In this document: piece after piece, positions 21,555-31,876 of the stretch
Layout: each line of letters starts with the position of its first letter
Position numbering within the stretch: the stretch's first letter is position 1
Assembly (NCBI RefSeq): GCF_025370935.1
Contig: NC_133499.1
Span: 4,588,538-4,652,537, forward strand
Origin: Choristoneura fumiferana
Taxonomy: Eukaryota; Arthropoda; Insecta; Lepidoptera; Tortricidae
DNA length: 64,000 bases
Direction: 5' to 3'
The notes under the pieces: generated by a model
Database searches by the model: none
The model's input: only the letters and a program-made list of their open reading frames with translations
What the model was told of the DNA's origin: nothing
Made by a program: the position numbers and the translations under genes

Positions 21555-22165
21555 CAACTTGTATGCTTTTGACAAGCTTTTGTTTTAATTGCGATGTATG
21601 TAACTACATATGTGCGGGTCAAATCTTGAAAGTTAAATTTGACCCACTTCCAGTTGTCAGATTTACTTAAAATCTGGCATACTTTTTTTTTTTTTCGACT
21701 GGATGGCAAACGAGCAAGTGAGTCTCCTGATGGTAAGAGATCACCACCGCCCATAGACACCTGCAACGCAAGGGGGATTGCAGATGCGTTGCCAACCTAG
21801 AGGCCTAAGATGGGATACCTCAAGTGCCAGTAATTTCACCGGTTGTCTTACTCTCCACGCCGAAACACAACAGTGCAAGCACTGCTGCTTCACGGCAGGA
21901 TTAGCGAGCAAGATGGTGGTAGCAATCTTGGCGGACCTTGCACAAGGTCCTACCACCTGCAATACTAATAATAATATACTTATGTAAGTCCGGTGACAAT
22001 ACATTAAATCTGTAGTGAAATTCTGGTAGTCCGGCCAGGAATGCCAGGATCGTCTCCGCAGGACGGAACTCTTCAATTAGCATCGACTTGAAATTTGATG
22101 CGCAAATGTAGTTTGGATGATAATGCAAGGACAGTCAGCAAAAAAGATTGTATTAAAATTGAATT
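21555..22165 (+). repeat. Family B repeat interrupted by family C
   Basis: Family B text stops at GGCATACTT (21684) and resumes at ATACTTATGTAAGTCCGG (21976). Uninterrupted copies elsewhere give the empty site GGCATACTTATGTAAAT, so the insertion boundaries are certain. Confidence 0.8.
21685..21975 (-). mobile_element. Family C retroposon, reverse, TSD ATACTT
   Basis: On the plus strand it runs from a T-rich tract and CGACTGGATGGCAAACGAGC to AGGTCCTACCACCTGC. The 6-bp repeat ATACTT on both sides (21679-21684 and 21976-21981) and the A tail on its own strand show LINE-type retroposition. It may be a SINE or a LINE 3' end. Four other copies lie in the window. Confidence 0.8.
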
Positions 22166-22535
22166 TTGCATGTCTTAACAGGAGTTTAATTTCAATTTAA
22201 TTGCCAGACAATATCTCTGGTACACTACTCGATTTCCCAACTAAATTAACATCCACAAGAGCGCTCCCTGTTCTGTTTATTCTATTACCCTCCCCAGAAA
22301 AACCACCCTTTTTAAATCGGCACAATACAGAAATTATTCGAACGCACCCAAATGAATGAATCTTTAGTTCTTTGTGTCCTATTCGCGGTTTATTTTATGA
22401 GTTTAGATTTTTAGGGTCGCTTTGTTTGGGACTAGAAATTAATAATCTTAGTTTTTTTAATCGGGACTTTTTTACCCGACTGCTGAAGCAGGGTTATGAT
22501 TTTCCAGCTAATGTATGTATACCTACCTACTAGAA
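22166..22535. other. No feature seen
   Basis: Unassigned. TTTTTACCCGACTGCTGAAG near 22470 looks like a diverged dispersed repeat. Confidence 0.35.
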
Positions 22536-22745
22536 ACAAGCCGTGGTGGTTTGACCTATGGCTATGGCCTCACACGCAGAGTATCAAGGGTTCGAACCTC
22601 GGACCGCACCTCTGAGTTTTTCAAAATTCATGTTCGTAATTACGAGTATATTAGAAATTTACCGCATGCTTTAATGGTGAAGAAAAACACCAGAGGATCG
22701 GCATGCTCGGCAAATAAAAAAAAACTTTCACATGTATAATGTTAG
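22536..22745 (+). repeat. SINE family D, diverged copy
   Basis: AAGCCGTGGTGGTTTGACC and the B box GGGTTCGAACCTCGG are followed by CACCTCTGAGTTTTTC and GGTGAAGAAAAACACCAG. The 3' part is replaced by a family A-like end (CTTTCACATGTATAATGTTAG). Confidence 0.65.
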
Positions 22746-23058
22746 TAAGAATTACATATCTTGTACCCTTACCTTGTACTAAACCTAGTCAGTCTATAAA
22801 CTAGATCAAAACTGGGTTCTCGTGGGAAATTGTAAAAACCCCGGGCGATTCCAACGGCTAGTGGATAAAACGTACTCACGACCCCCGCAAATGGAACTGT
22901 CAGTGGAGCCTCGGGGGTTTAGAGGCTTGGGGGTTCCGGAGACATTGCCTGTCGCAACTTGGATCGGTCATATTCATTGCTGCCTAGTTTATACTGGAGT
23001 CCAGAATTAGGGGAACAACTTGACATTTATTTGCACACAAATAATATTGCCACAGTTT
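22746..23058. other. No feature seen
   Basis: Unassigned G-rich stretch (GCCTCGGGGGTTTAGAGGC). No frame is supported. Confidence 0.3.
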
Positions 23059-23059
23059 C

Positions 23060-23245
23060 ACCAGTGCTGCAATATATAAAAATATATACCTAATATATAA
23101 TATATAAATAAAAATAAATCGTAACATCTGTTGTTAAGCGCTAAACTCAGGAACGGCTGGACCGACTTCGCTAATAACTTATTGCAAGGGAGAAAATTTA
23201 GAAATATTGCAACGGGGGCGAAGCCGCGGGAAACACCTAAGTACT
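23060..23245 (-). repeat. Family A repeat, reverse, partial
   Basis: GGAACGGCTGGACCGACTTC and GGGGGCGAAGCCGCGGGAAA mark the complement of the family A core. Confidence 0.5.
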
Positions 23246-23378
23246 TAGAAAATAAATAACTAATCACTTGTCAGTTAACTCAAAATCCGTCACACCCTTA
23301 CAGAATCGATTATGGCGATTAGATTAGAAAACATATTTCTCGATTGGCCGGATCTGAGGATTGGATTATCGTCGGTTC

Positions 23379-23523
23379 AGGGGGGCTACTACGAAATTCG
23401 AAGTTCGTATCGTACCGTCCCTCTCGCTCTCGTATTAAATAACGTAAGCGTTAGCGGGGCGGCAACATACGAAGTTGGAATTTTGCACTTCGTAGTTCGT
23501 AGTATAGGGTCAGGTGTGGCGCA
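23379..23523. mobile_element. Palindromic MITE, family J
   Basis: GGGGGGCTACTACGAAATTC and GTATCGTACCGTCCCTCTCG on the left face a decayed right arm (TTTGCACTTCGTAGTTCG). Confidence 0.65.
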
Positions 23524-23639
23524 CTCCGGTAGCGGTCAGGGGTTCGGTGCTTTGTGAATAACACTGTCATCATCATCATCTCCGACTTCTGGCCGGAGGT
23601 TCTGGTCTTCCGTCGCTTTAGGGAAGCAAGGATGAAAAT

Positions 23640-23985
23640 CATTAAATGACGTTTATTACAAGCTTTTTTAAATTGCAATATATGTACATGTGTATGAGCG
23701 GGTCAAATCTTGCAAGTTAAATTTGACCCATTTCCAGTGGTCGGATTGACTTGAAATTTGGCCTACTTATGTATCTGGTAACAATACTTTAATCTGGTAG
23801 TGAAATTCTGGTGATTCTGCCAGGATCGTCTCCACAGGACAGAACTCTTCAATGGTTAATGGCATCGATTTGAAATGTAGTACGGAAACGTAGTTTAGAT
23901 GGCAACGCAACAGTCAACAAAAAGAACAATCAGGAAAAAAGCTTTTATTAAAAATGTTATTTTTAACAAAAACTTACGTTGACAG
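23640..23985 (+). repeat. Family B repeat
   Basis: TTATTACAAGCTTTTTTAAA opens it and AAGCTTTTATTAAAAATG closes it; the middle is colinear with other copies. Confidence 0.7.
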
Positions 23986-24445
23986 GACCCAATAACCGGA
24001 CATAAACGGGATGGCGAATTTTGAATAACTGCACGGGCAGGGGGCGATTTTCGAACTTTTAATTTGGGCATAAACGAACCCCGATATTGGGCTCAGGTAC
24101 TACGCATGGTCAGCAGAACGATTTTATTAACAGAACTAATAAGTTTATTTTTTTGCAAATTGTTTTGCTCAGTATAATTCTTGTTGACTGTACTTAAATT
24201 ATTATTAAACTTTATATGTGTACCGATGAGGCTCTCCTTTTTTAACCCCCGACGCAAAAAGAGGGGTGTCATAAGTTTGACCGCTATGTGTGTCTGTGCG
24301 TGTGTGTCGGTTATTTTATTTGACAAATTTGATGTAGTGTCCTGGTTAACAGGTTCGTAGAACAACTCAAGATGCACATGCATGATAATTTTATTACAAA
24401 TAAATACGACTAAAGCCGCACACACACACACATTCACATTTATCT
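23986..24445. other. Mostly unassigned, one family G start
   Basis: At 24242-24300, TTTAACCCCCGACGCAAAAAG begins a family G copy that stops early. The rest is unassigned. Confidence 0.45.
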
Positions 24446-24464
24446 GTCGTGTTGTGTCGTGATG

Positions 24465-24556
<92 letters not shown>

Positions 24557-24640
24557 CTCTCTCTCTCTACTTTAGATGCGACACAACACAAGCTGTTAAA
24601 CACAACACACTGCATCAGATAAATGTAAATGCAACCATAT
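24420..24640. repeat. Foldback element holding a long (CT)n tract
   Basis: About 105 bp of nearly pure (CT)n (24463-24567) lies between partial inverted text: TTCACATTTATCTGTCGTG on the left and the complement of TCAGATAAATGTAAATGC on the right. The same flanking sequence occurs around the family C insertion at 35.2-35.6 kb, so the microsatellite has grown inside a dispersed element. Confidence 0.6.
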
Positions 24641-24688
24641 AAAATGTATGAAACGACGCCGTTCTGATGCGTCGATCGAGGTCAAATA

Positions 24689-24823
24689 CTGGGACCCTAG
24701 TGAAAAAGGGGTCAAGTTTGCAGAAATTACATAGCTATTTTCTATTTTATGTGTAAAGAGGTTTAAGTCGAAATCAGCTGTTCAACTTCTGCAGAATTAA
24801 CCCCTTTTTCACTAGAGCCCCAG
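24689..24823. mobile_element. MITE with 24-bp inverted ends
   Basis: CTGGGACCCTAGTGAAAAAG at the left faces CTTTTTCACTAGAGCCCCAG at the right, with two mismatches over 24 bp. The TSD is unclear. 135 bp, non-coding. Confidence 0.65.
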
Positions 24824-25059
24824 ATTATTTGTTATATCTTTACACTTAAGTACCTTGCCACTGTATGGTTTCTGACAATTTCGTAAAAAGTTCAATTGTT
24901 TCTTGTAAAACGTTACGATGCGTTACAGGGGCGGGATTGGTATCAATTGGTTGTGATTGCATTATAAATGCTCTCAAACTGAGTTAGTTGCCAGTGTGCC
25001 TGTGCCAAAAAAATACAAACTTAATTTGGAAAACGGCTAAAGAAAAGCTTAAAGAATTA

Positions 25060-25245
25060 AATTGAAATTATGATTGGTTTTTTGGAGTCTTTTTCTATTT
25101 TTTATTTCAACTCCAAATTTGTTACTTTTACGTGTATCCCGTGAAACCATGTCAAAAAAATATTCATAGGAAAAATTCGTGTCTAATTTCCTGTCCAGCG
25201 GTGGTGTAGGGGTTATAGCACGCAGCACGGATTGCTGATGAGGTG
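25060..25245 (+). repeat. SINE family F, 5' portion and tRNA-like head
   Basis: GATTGGTTTTTTGGAGTC, ATTTCAACTCCAAATTTG and GTATCCCGTGAAACC precede GGTGGTGTAGGGGTTATAGC. The copy stops just after GATTGCTGATGAGG, so the B box is missing. Confidence 0.55.
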
Positions 25246-25574
25246 TTACGTAACGTTTTGGAAAGGGGCGCGAATGTTACGGCGCGTTACATGGGGAGAG
25301 AGAGGGTCAAAAATCTTCAAAAATATTACTTGAACGCCCCTTTAAAAAAGAAGAAAAAAACGATCACTCGGGTGAAACGAAAGTTGCCGACGCTCCGAGT
25401 ACGTGCAGTCGCGACGCTTCAGCAAGAGTACACATTGCTCAGTCATTGATTACGCCGAGAGCTAGTTTGGGGCCGTGGAGCGTAAATACGGCGTAAACGT
25501 AGCGCGAGTCGTTGCGATACAAATAGCGAGACATTTTACGGTGAAGGACTCCTGCCAGTGTTACCATTTAAGTT
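25246..25574. other. No clear gene
   Basis: GC-richer text with a 68-residue plus frame at 25243-25449 that starts without an ATG and includes a poly-lysine run. Not recognised and not supported. Confidence 0.3.
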
Positions 25575-25870
25575 AGTTTTAACCCCCGACGCAAAAAGAG
25601 ACCCCTCTTATAAGTTATGTTTGACCGCTATGTATGTATGTATGTATGTAAACTCTTTATTGCACATAAAAAATAAAAAATGTGCTATGTGTGTCTGTCT
25701 GTGGCACCGTAGCTTTTAAACGGGTGGACCGATTTGAATGCGGTTTTTTTATTTGGTAGCACGTTTTCTAGCGATGGATTTGAGACATGTTTTGTCTAAA
25801 TCGGTTCGGAACTTTGAAGTGGCGAAGTCCGGGGTTTTCTAACCTTTTGTTGGTTAGGTTATTAACCCCT
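25575..25870 (+). repeat. Family G repeat with inserted (TATG)n LINE tail
   Basis: TTAACCCCCGACGCAAAAAG opens it and TTTTGTTGGTTAGGTTATTA closes it. A (TATG)n plus AAACTCTTTATTGCACAT insert (25627-25685) looks like a reverse LINE 3' tail. Confidence 0.65.
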
Positions 25871-25962
25871 CGATACAAAACAACGCCAGCAAAAATAAAA
25901 AAACGCCCGAAAAAAAAACGCCGCCAAAAAAGACAACTAAAAAGTAAATAATAATTATGCAC

Positions 25963-26055
25963 TACCTGTTGCCCGTGACTTCATCTGCGAAGAATTCGTT
26001 TATCCCTATCCCGCGGGGACTATGCTGATTTCCCGCAAAATTAGCCTAAGTTAAT
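25963..26055 (+). repeat. Family A repeat, 5' part
   Basis: CTGTTGCCCGTGACTTCATC and TCCCTATCCCGCGGGGACTA match the family core; truncated after TTTCCCGCAAAATTAGCC. Confidence 0.55.
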
Positions 26056-26361
26056 TTAGTATAAGTACCTAGTAATATTTTTTTTATCAAAGCGTCGTCG
26101 GTGTCGGTGGACCTTATCTATAAGTTCGCATTTTTGCACTTAACTTTACAGGTAACTTGCAACTTGCAGTACTGTTGACTTACCTACTCAAGTAGCTTCA
26201 GAGTCTGCTCTCAACTTTTACTAGCGAGCACCAATCACAGACTGTTCCGTAGTTAGCTCTCAAATAGGTCAACTGTATTACGTCTCCGTGCGAATGGTTC
26301 ATTGGTTGAAATTGCATTCATAGGCTCAACGTCATAACCCGATTGGTCGACACATGTAGCC
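26056..26361. other. No feature seen
   Basis: Unassigned sequence. Confidence 0.3.
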
Positions 26362-26493
26362 CTTACTATTACTACGAAGTGCAAAATTCGAACTTCGTAT
26401 ATTGCCGTCCCGTTGACGCTTATAATATTTTATTATAGAGTGAGAGGGACGGTACGATACGAACTTCGATTATCGAATTTCGTATGGGCCCCT
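26362..26493. mobile_element. Palindromic MITE, family J
   Basis: ACTACGAAGTGCAAAATTCG against CGAATTTCGTATGGGCCCC, with GACGGTACGATACGAACTTC in the right arm. Diverged but clear. Confidence 0.65.
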
Positions 26494-26594
26494 GTTTTGT
26501 CGGTAGAAACAAGTTCAACACTCGTTGATTCGGCTGTCGTCAAACCTAATATTTGTAAACCATCAGAACAGTCATCAGTGTTCTTCAATGACGT

Positions 26595-26890
26595 TACATT
26601 AAAAACAACCGTGCCATTTCATGACCCAGCGGTTGAGATTTCAAGATTTTATCCCGATCCCGTGGGAATACGACGGTAGTTCGACGACGGACGACAGAAA
26701 GACGACGAACGACGACGGAAATTCGACGACGGACGACGTAAGTTCGACGACGGGCGACTGACGATGGACGATGACAGACGACGGAAGTTCGACGACGGGC
26801 GACAGACGATGGACGACGGACGATGGAAGTTCGACGACCAACGACAGTAGTTCGACGAAGGACGGCGGAATCGGATCGGGATAAAAAACA
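26595..26890 (+). repeat. Family A fragment with internal GACGACG minisatellite
   Basis: Family A text (CATTTCATGACCCAGCGG, TTTTATCCCGATCCCGTGGG) stops at 26668. After about 200 bp of degenerate AGTTCGACGACGGACGACR units (26672-26872), the text GGATCGGGATAAAAAACAG resumes. The unit length varies around 15 to 30 bp. Confidence 0.7.
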
Positions 26891-26944
26891 GTAAATTTAA
26901 AAAATCTAAAATCAGACTGCCTTAAAAATACTAATAATAAGAAA

Positions 26945-27080
26945 ACAAGTCTAGTGGTCTAGAACTCTTTTATGTAACTAACTTAAAGTTCAACGGTCGG
27001 CACCCATTAGGTACTAAGAATTTTTGAGCTGGTGAAAATTTAAATGGGCCCCGACTGTTGAACTTTAAGTTAGCTACTTC
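26945..27080. repeat. Family L palindromic repeat
   Basis: AACTTAAAGTTCAACGGTCG faces CGACTGTTGAACTTTAAGTT, with few mismatches over about 30 bp. Half copies occur at 9840, 53730 and 58865. Confidence 0.6.
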
Positions 27081-27489
27081 GCTCTTTTGGATTTTTTTGT
27101 TAGCTGTTGGTTCTCCTGAAATAAATAAATAATATGATCGACATGACTCGTGATGACCATATAATCTGTATCTTTAACACACATTGTAGCCTGTACATTG
27201 AAAAGGCATACAAGTCCAAGTGACCTAGACATGCATTTTTCATGTGCCCGCGCCGGATGCGTCGTGACGTCATCGGCGCAGCCATTTCCGCCGGCATTAG
27301 CCAATCGGAGCCAGGAAATGTATGAACGGAGTTCCGAGGCTGGGGATTAGACGGAATGCTATGATTTTAAGCGGAATAGAATGGAAGGGTGACCTGAAAA
27401 TAAGCTATGTCAAGCAAAATAAACTACTTTATATAATTTGAATATATTTATTGACAGTTAAGTATAATAAAATAAAATTAAAACCTAAA
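27081..27489. other. No feature seen
   Basis: Unassigned. Minus-strand frames here (27304-27074 and 27297-27100) overlap each other and show no domain. Confidence 0.3.
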
Positions 27490-27490
27490 A

Positions 27491-27790
27491 CTAAAACAAA
27501 TTACTTAAAGGGTACTTCTTAGGCAAGGTCCCGAAGATGCTGGCTGCACGTCCTCTTTGAATAGCTAGGCTAGTTCTTTGTCCGAGGAAGCTGCCAGCTC
27601 TTCGGTAACCTGTGACGTCTACTAACCTTTTCGATTTTTTAAAGTTTTAAAGCGCAAGGACCCCACGGACCATAAGGGTCTCGACACCGAATGGGACAAA
27701 GTCATATTCGGTGCCCTAGACCCCTGTATTTGGATTATTTTGCCTATTCAGCCGCTTCGAATAATGCACCGGCTCTGTTGCATGTTCCAT
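27491..27790 (-). pseudogene. LINE ORF2 C-terminal relic
   Basis: The minus-strand translation, with at least one frame break near 27655, gives RLVDVTGYRRAGSFLGQR, SLAIQRGRAASIFGTLP and, further upstream in another frame, the remains of a YDFVPFGVETLGPWGP-like motif. The same C-terminus occurs at 49526-49684 in better shape. The protein end (stop at 27493-27491) is followed by an AT-rich 3' UTR with AATAAA-like text. It is a dead non-LTR retrotransposon fragment, identified from remembered family motifs. Confidence 0.6.
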
Positions 27791-27840
27791 ATAATTTCAA
27801 TTGAATTGTGTCAGAAATTTGTCGCGGTTTTTTGACACCT

Positions 27841-27965
27841 TTTGAATAAGTTTTTGTTAAAAATTTCATTTTTAATACGAGATTTTTTGCTGACGTGCTT
27901 TTGTCATCTAACCGAACTGCATTTCCACAACAAATTTCAAGTTGATGCCATTAACCATTCCTGAC
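27841..27965 (-). repeat. Family B repeat, reverse, 3' part
   Basis: AATAAGTTTTTGTTAAAAAT, TTTTTGCTGACGTGCTTTTG and TTTCAAGTTGATGCCATTAA are the complement of the family B right end. Confidence 0.6.
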
Positions 27966-28309
27966 TCCCCGAAGGTGGGTTATGTTTTTCGTGCAGGACT
28001 AAACCGAGCTCGCTATATGGAATGTATGTCGCGGTCTCTGTCCCCCACGCACTGCTCTCGGCTTGTTAATTTGTTTTCTCCACCGCGGATCGATAGCGGC
28101 CACGTTTTGCTAGTTTCCATTTTCACACACGACACGACAATAAAATAATAACACTATATGTGCTGTACTGTCCCACGGCTGGGCAAGGCCTCCCCCCTGG
28201 ATTTCCAACACTGAAATTAAATAATAAATTAAAAAATCTAAAAACCCGTCTGCATTATGTCAAATTGTCATATGTCAATGTCAATTATTCTAATCTTTTT
28301 CATTACATG
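27966..28309. other. No gene; SINE-D scrap
   Basis: CTGTCCCACGGCTGGGCAAG at 28168-28187 is a remnant of the SINE-D tail module. Nothing else was recognised. Confidence 0.35.
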
Positions 28310-28321
28310 TACTGTAGCCAT

Positions 28322-28650
28322 GATTCGATTTGTAGCATTCGAACATGGCGGATGTAGACGATATCTAATTTTGGTATTTCTGCTTCTTTGGCTAGTTGAA
28401 GTATAATTTTGATAGTGTTTTATGCGGCGATTAACCTTAACAGTGAACAGTGATCACAAAATTCTATATTGCTCTCGTGTCTGACATTTTTTAATGCGCA
28501 AGTGGTCTCCGCGTGGTTTCTGGAATTTTGCTATCAAGTTGCAAAAACTACAATCACCGTACAACATGCATAAGAAGAATATATTTATCTTTAATTTAAC
28601 TGACATTGGCCCAAGCCTTATGGCCGCCATTAAGAGGAATAAAAATAAAA
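28322..28650 (+). mobile_element. Unclassified ~320-bp retroposon, copy 2
   Basis: The same element as 14306-14629, differing at four internal bases. It is flanked by the exact 15-bp direct repeat TACTGTAGCCATGAT (28310-28324 and 28651-28665), whose last three bases overlap the element's GAT start. The 3' end carries an A-rich tail (AATAAAAATAAAA). Matching 5' starts in both copies argue against random truncation of a longer LINE. Confidence 0.8.
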
Positions 28651-28665
28651 TACTGTAGCCATGAT

Positions 28666-28917
28666 AACGTGGGCTATACCCTCCTGTGGCCCACCATACA
28701 ACAAAATGTGACATCGAAATTTTAAAGTAAATGTCTCATTAGATAAAGTTGAATTTTTTTTTCGTAAATTTGAATGATAGAGAAAAATGACACTTTATTC
28801 CTTTTTCAAAAGATATAAGTTCTATTGCTAACAATATATACTAGTATTATCACTTTGAACCCCAGGAGGATACAGACAACTAATATTTTAGTCTGTTAGC
28901 TTTTTTTGTGTTTGTTT
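28666..28917. other. No feature seen
   Basis: AT-rich, unassigned. Confidence 0.3.
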
Positions 28918-29110
28918 TGTGTGACTTTCCGTGATTTCACTCTTCTGTGGCCCGGCGGAAGACCAGTGCTGGTTTTCAATCAGCGATATGCTGAGCCGAG
29001 AACTTTTTATAGCGGCAACACTTCTTAATGTTATTTTTTCTAATCCGTGTAATGTGTCACTGCTGTTATAAATAAATTATTTTCTTTATTTCTTCTTTCT
29101 TTCTTTTCTT
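28918..29110 (+). mobile_element. LINE 3' end with (TTTC)n tail
   Basis: GGCCCGGCGGAAGACCAGTG, GCGATATGCTGAGCCGAGAA and GCTGTTATAAATAAATTA lead into a CTTTATTTCTTCTTTCTTTC tail. It is a 5'-truncated non-LTR element. Confidence 0.65.
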
Positions 29111-29136
29111 AAAAAATGCTAAAAGTTCAGTATCAA

Positions 29137-29305
29137 TATTTGATGAAACATGTCTAAGAACCATCGCTAGAAAACCTAATTTCAAATAAAAAAACCGCAT
29201 TCAAATCGGTCCACCCGTTTAAGAGCTACGGTGCCATAGACACACACACAGACACACATAGCGATCAAACTTATAACATCCCTCTTTCGCGTCGGGGGTT
29301 AAAAA
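29137..29305 (-). repeat. Family G repeat, reverse
   Basis: GAGCTACGGTGCCATAGAC and CTTTCGCGTCGGGGGTTAAA mark the complement of a family G start. Confidence 0.65.
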
Positions 29306-29307
29306 TA

Positions 29308-29738
29308 GAGATGGTGCGTATTTACGTTACCAGGTTTTGATACCAGGTATTTCCTTGCAAATATACCAACCAGGTACCGACCCGATATACTTGAAAGACT
29401 TGAAAGTATTTTTCCATTACTGTCCCTTCAAAGTAAGTACTACTACGTCGAACTCGAACGTCGAACGAATCGAATGTATTTTTTTCGGAACTCGTCGAAA
29501 TTATATCTTATATTCATACACATAAGGTTCTGATTGTGCTTCTACGTGAAATAAAATACGTTCAAAGTATTTTACGTCTTGATTGGAATATTTTGAATCT
29601 TATCAGTATAACAACAAGGTTTAATTTAAACTTGCAGGGAAGCAAGTATTCGACTCGTTGCGTTGGACAGAAAATACTTTGAAAGTATTTTGATACCTGG
29701 TTTCTGCACCTGGTATGAGATGGTGGACGTAATTTTAA
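29308..29738. mobile_element. Possible hAT relic between family G copies
   Basis: It begins TAGAGATGGTGCGTATTTAC and ends ACGTAATTTTAATCTCTGG. GATACCAGGTATTTCC on the left partly faces TTTTGATACCTGGTTTC on the right. TAGAGAT-type ends suggest hAT, but no TSD was clear. Confidence 0.4.
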
Positions 29739-29740
29739 TC

Positions 29741-29920
29741 TCTGGTACGCGATTGGACCGATTTAAATGCGGTTTTTTTATATTTGAAAGCAGGTTTTCT
29801 AGCGATGGTTCTTAGACATGTCTCATCAAAATCGGTTCAACCGTTCTTGAGATATTGAACTTTGAAGTGACAATGTCGGGGGTTTTCCAACTTTTTGTTT
29901 TTTAGGTTATTAGTATTAGT
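29741..29920 (+). repeat. Family G repeat, forward, lacking its start
   Basis: TTGGACCGATTTAAATGCGG to TTTTGTTTTTTAGGTTATTA is colinear with other copies. Confidence 0.6.
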
Positions 29921-30279
29921 AAACCTCAATATTTGCATGACTCATAAAGTTTGAATGTATGAAGACTTTAAATCATTGAACATCATGTAACATGTACTAA
30001 ATTTAAGGCAAATAAATAAATTTAATTAAATTTCAAGAAGAATGAACTGCAGTCAAAGGGTACCGTATTCACCTAGACCGACTCTTCATTATCATGAATA
30101 AATTAATGATTAATTGTAATTATGATAATTGAATGAGTCAACGAATTACTTATTCCTTTTGCACTCAATTTCTAATTACAAGAAATGTGGAAGGTAGATA
30201 CTTAAAATGATTAATAATTTTTCAATGTAAAGGTAACTTTTTTAACTTAATATTGTTTGTTTAAAATCTTGTGAACTTA
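29921..30279. other. No feature seen
   Basis: AT-rich, unassigned. Confidence 0.3.
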
Positions 30280-30740
30280 TTTGTAACCCCCGACCTAAAA
30301 AGAGGGATGTTATAAATCTGACGCCAATGTCTGTCAGCCGCGTCGTAGCTCTCAAACGGAGTCCTCAAACAGACTCAGAACGGGACTGATTTCGATGCGG
30401 TTTCTTTGTACCACCTGTTTAAGAGCTACGGTGCCACAGACAGACACACAGACACATATAGCGGTCAAACTTATAACACCCCTCGTTTTAACCCCCGATG
30501 CTAAATCGGTTTAGCCGTTTTTGAGATATTGAATTTTGAACTGACAATGTCGGGGTTTCCCAACATTTTCTTGGTTAGGTTATTGCGTCGGGTTAAAAAA
30601 GCTTGGCAACAACATGCGTAAAAAACGCATCAAAATCAGTACATTCGTTTGAGAGCTACGATGCCACAGACAGACAGACATACAGATGTTCCAATCACAT
30701 AAAACCGCTCTTTTTGCGTCGAGGGTTGAAAAGGGCACTC
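30280..30740. repeat. Four family G pieces in alternating orientation
   Basis: Forward (about 30283-30408), reverse (30409-30487), forward (30488-30590) and reverse (30591-30735) pieces abut almost without spacers. Junctions fall at TAACCCCCG or GCGTCGGG(GG)TTAA ends. The alternation suggests insertions at, or recombination between, family ends. Confidence 0.6.
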
Positions 30741-31673
30741 GAATTCAAAATAATTACATTCCATACGAAGCTAGTATCCGAGCGAATTGAAAAGAATAAT
30801 GAAATAAAAAATGTTTATGTCCCTTAATTGTGTGTTTGTAAAATAACAAACGAACCCATTCACACACGATAATAGTGTTTACAAGCGATATCATTCTGTG
30901 AGCATACATACACACAGACATATGCTAACAAAGCTGTTCACTTTAGAAATAAACGCTTATTTTATACAGTATGTATGTATGTAAACTCTTTTGCACATAA
31001 AAATGATAAATAAAAATACAGATACACATAGAGAATTACGAAGGCGAGGTTTTGTCTAATAAAGGGATCTCTCACAGCTAACCTGGTTATGAGAAGACAA
31101 TTTATTAAGAAGAAGATATACGAACAGTTGAGAGTTTATTGTTTTCTTGTGTTGTGGTGTAATAAACTCTGCTTATACATATATTTTACCAAAAAATATG
31201 TGTGTAAATCCAGATATAATACAATAGCCTGTCGAAATCGAGTTTTCTTGTGGTTTTTTCATATATATATATTTATTTAGATTATAGTTGAAATGACATT
31301 GTCGAGATTTTTTTTCAAAGTTGTTTAGATTATTTGTAGCAGCTTCTATAGCTTCGTACCAACTGGGCGTTTAAAAATCCACAGTGAACATTCTTCACTC
31401 AAGCACACCCACATTTGTTACATATGGACGGAGTCTGAATATCAACCAGCGCTCCCTAATCAGCTTTTCGTTTGTACGTGCCTTTGCGGGTGCTAATTGA
31501 TTCCGAACGTGTGTTTATTCTGTAACATTACCCGGGGCGGTTAAAATTGTAGAGTGAACTCTTTGCGCTTGTTGTGTGCTGTGTTTACGTACCTATGTAT
31601 TTAACTTTTATTCTTCTCGACCTTGGCTTTCTCAAGGAGCTTCTTGGCCCTTCGATGGAATACAGTTACGGCC
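30741..31673. other. AT-rich stretch without a gene
   Basis: A (TATG)n/AAACTCTTTTGCAC LINE-tail scrap sits at 30968-31010. A short (AT)n run lies near 31262. No frame is supported. Confidence 0.4.
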
Positions 31674-31742
31674 TGTAGGGCTACTAATTTCGTATTATAT
31701 TCGATACGAACTTCGATTTACGAATTTCGTAGTAGCCCTACT
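31674..31742. mobile_element. Family J MITE, internally deleted
   Basis: GTAGGGCTACTAATTTCG faces ATTTCGTAGTAGCCCTAC, with only about 30 bp between the arms. Confidence 0.6.
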
Positions 31743-31876
31743 GTTCCACCACCCATTGATAAATTTTATGTGACAGATGAATATGATGCCGTCTCTGTTT
31801 GTTTTGTCCGGATAAACAGAGACGGCATCACATTTATCTATAACTTAAAATTTAACAGTGAGTGGTGAAACAGCCC
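31741..31876. mobile_element. Harbinger-like MITE, diverged copy
   Basis: CTGTTCCACCACCCATTGAT, ATGCCGTCTCTGTTTG and its complement CAGAGACGGCATCAC, and the end GTGGTGAAACAGCCC, match the copies at 47917 and 63036. The 5' GGGG end is lost against the neighbouring J element. Confidence 0.65.
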
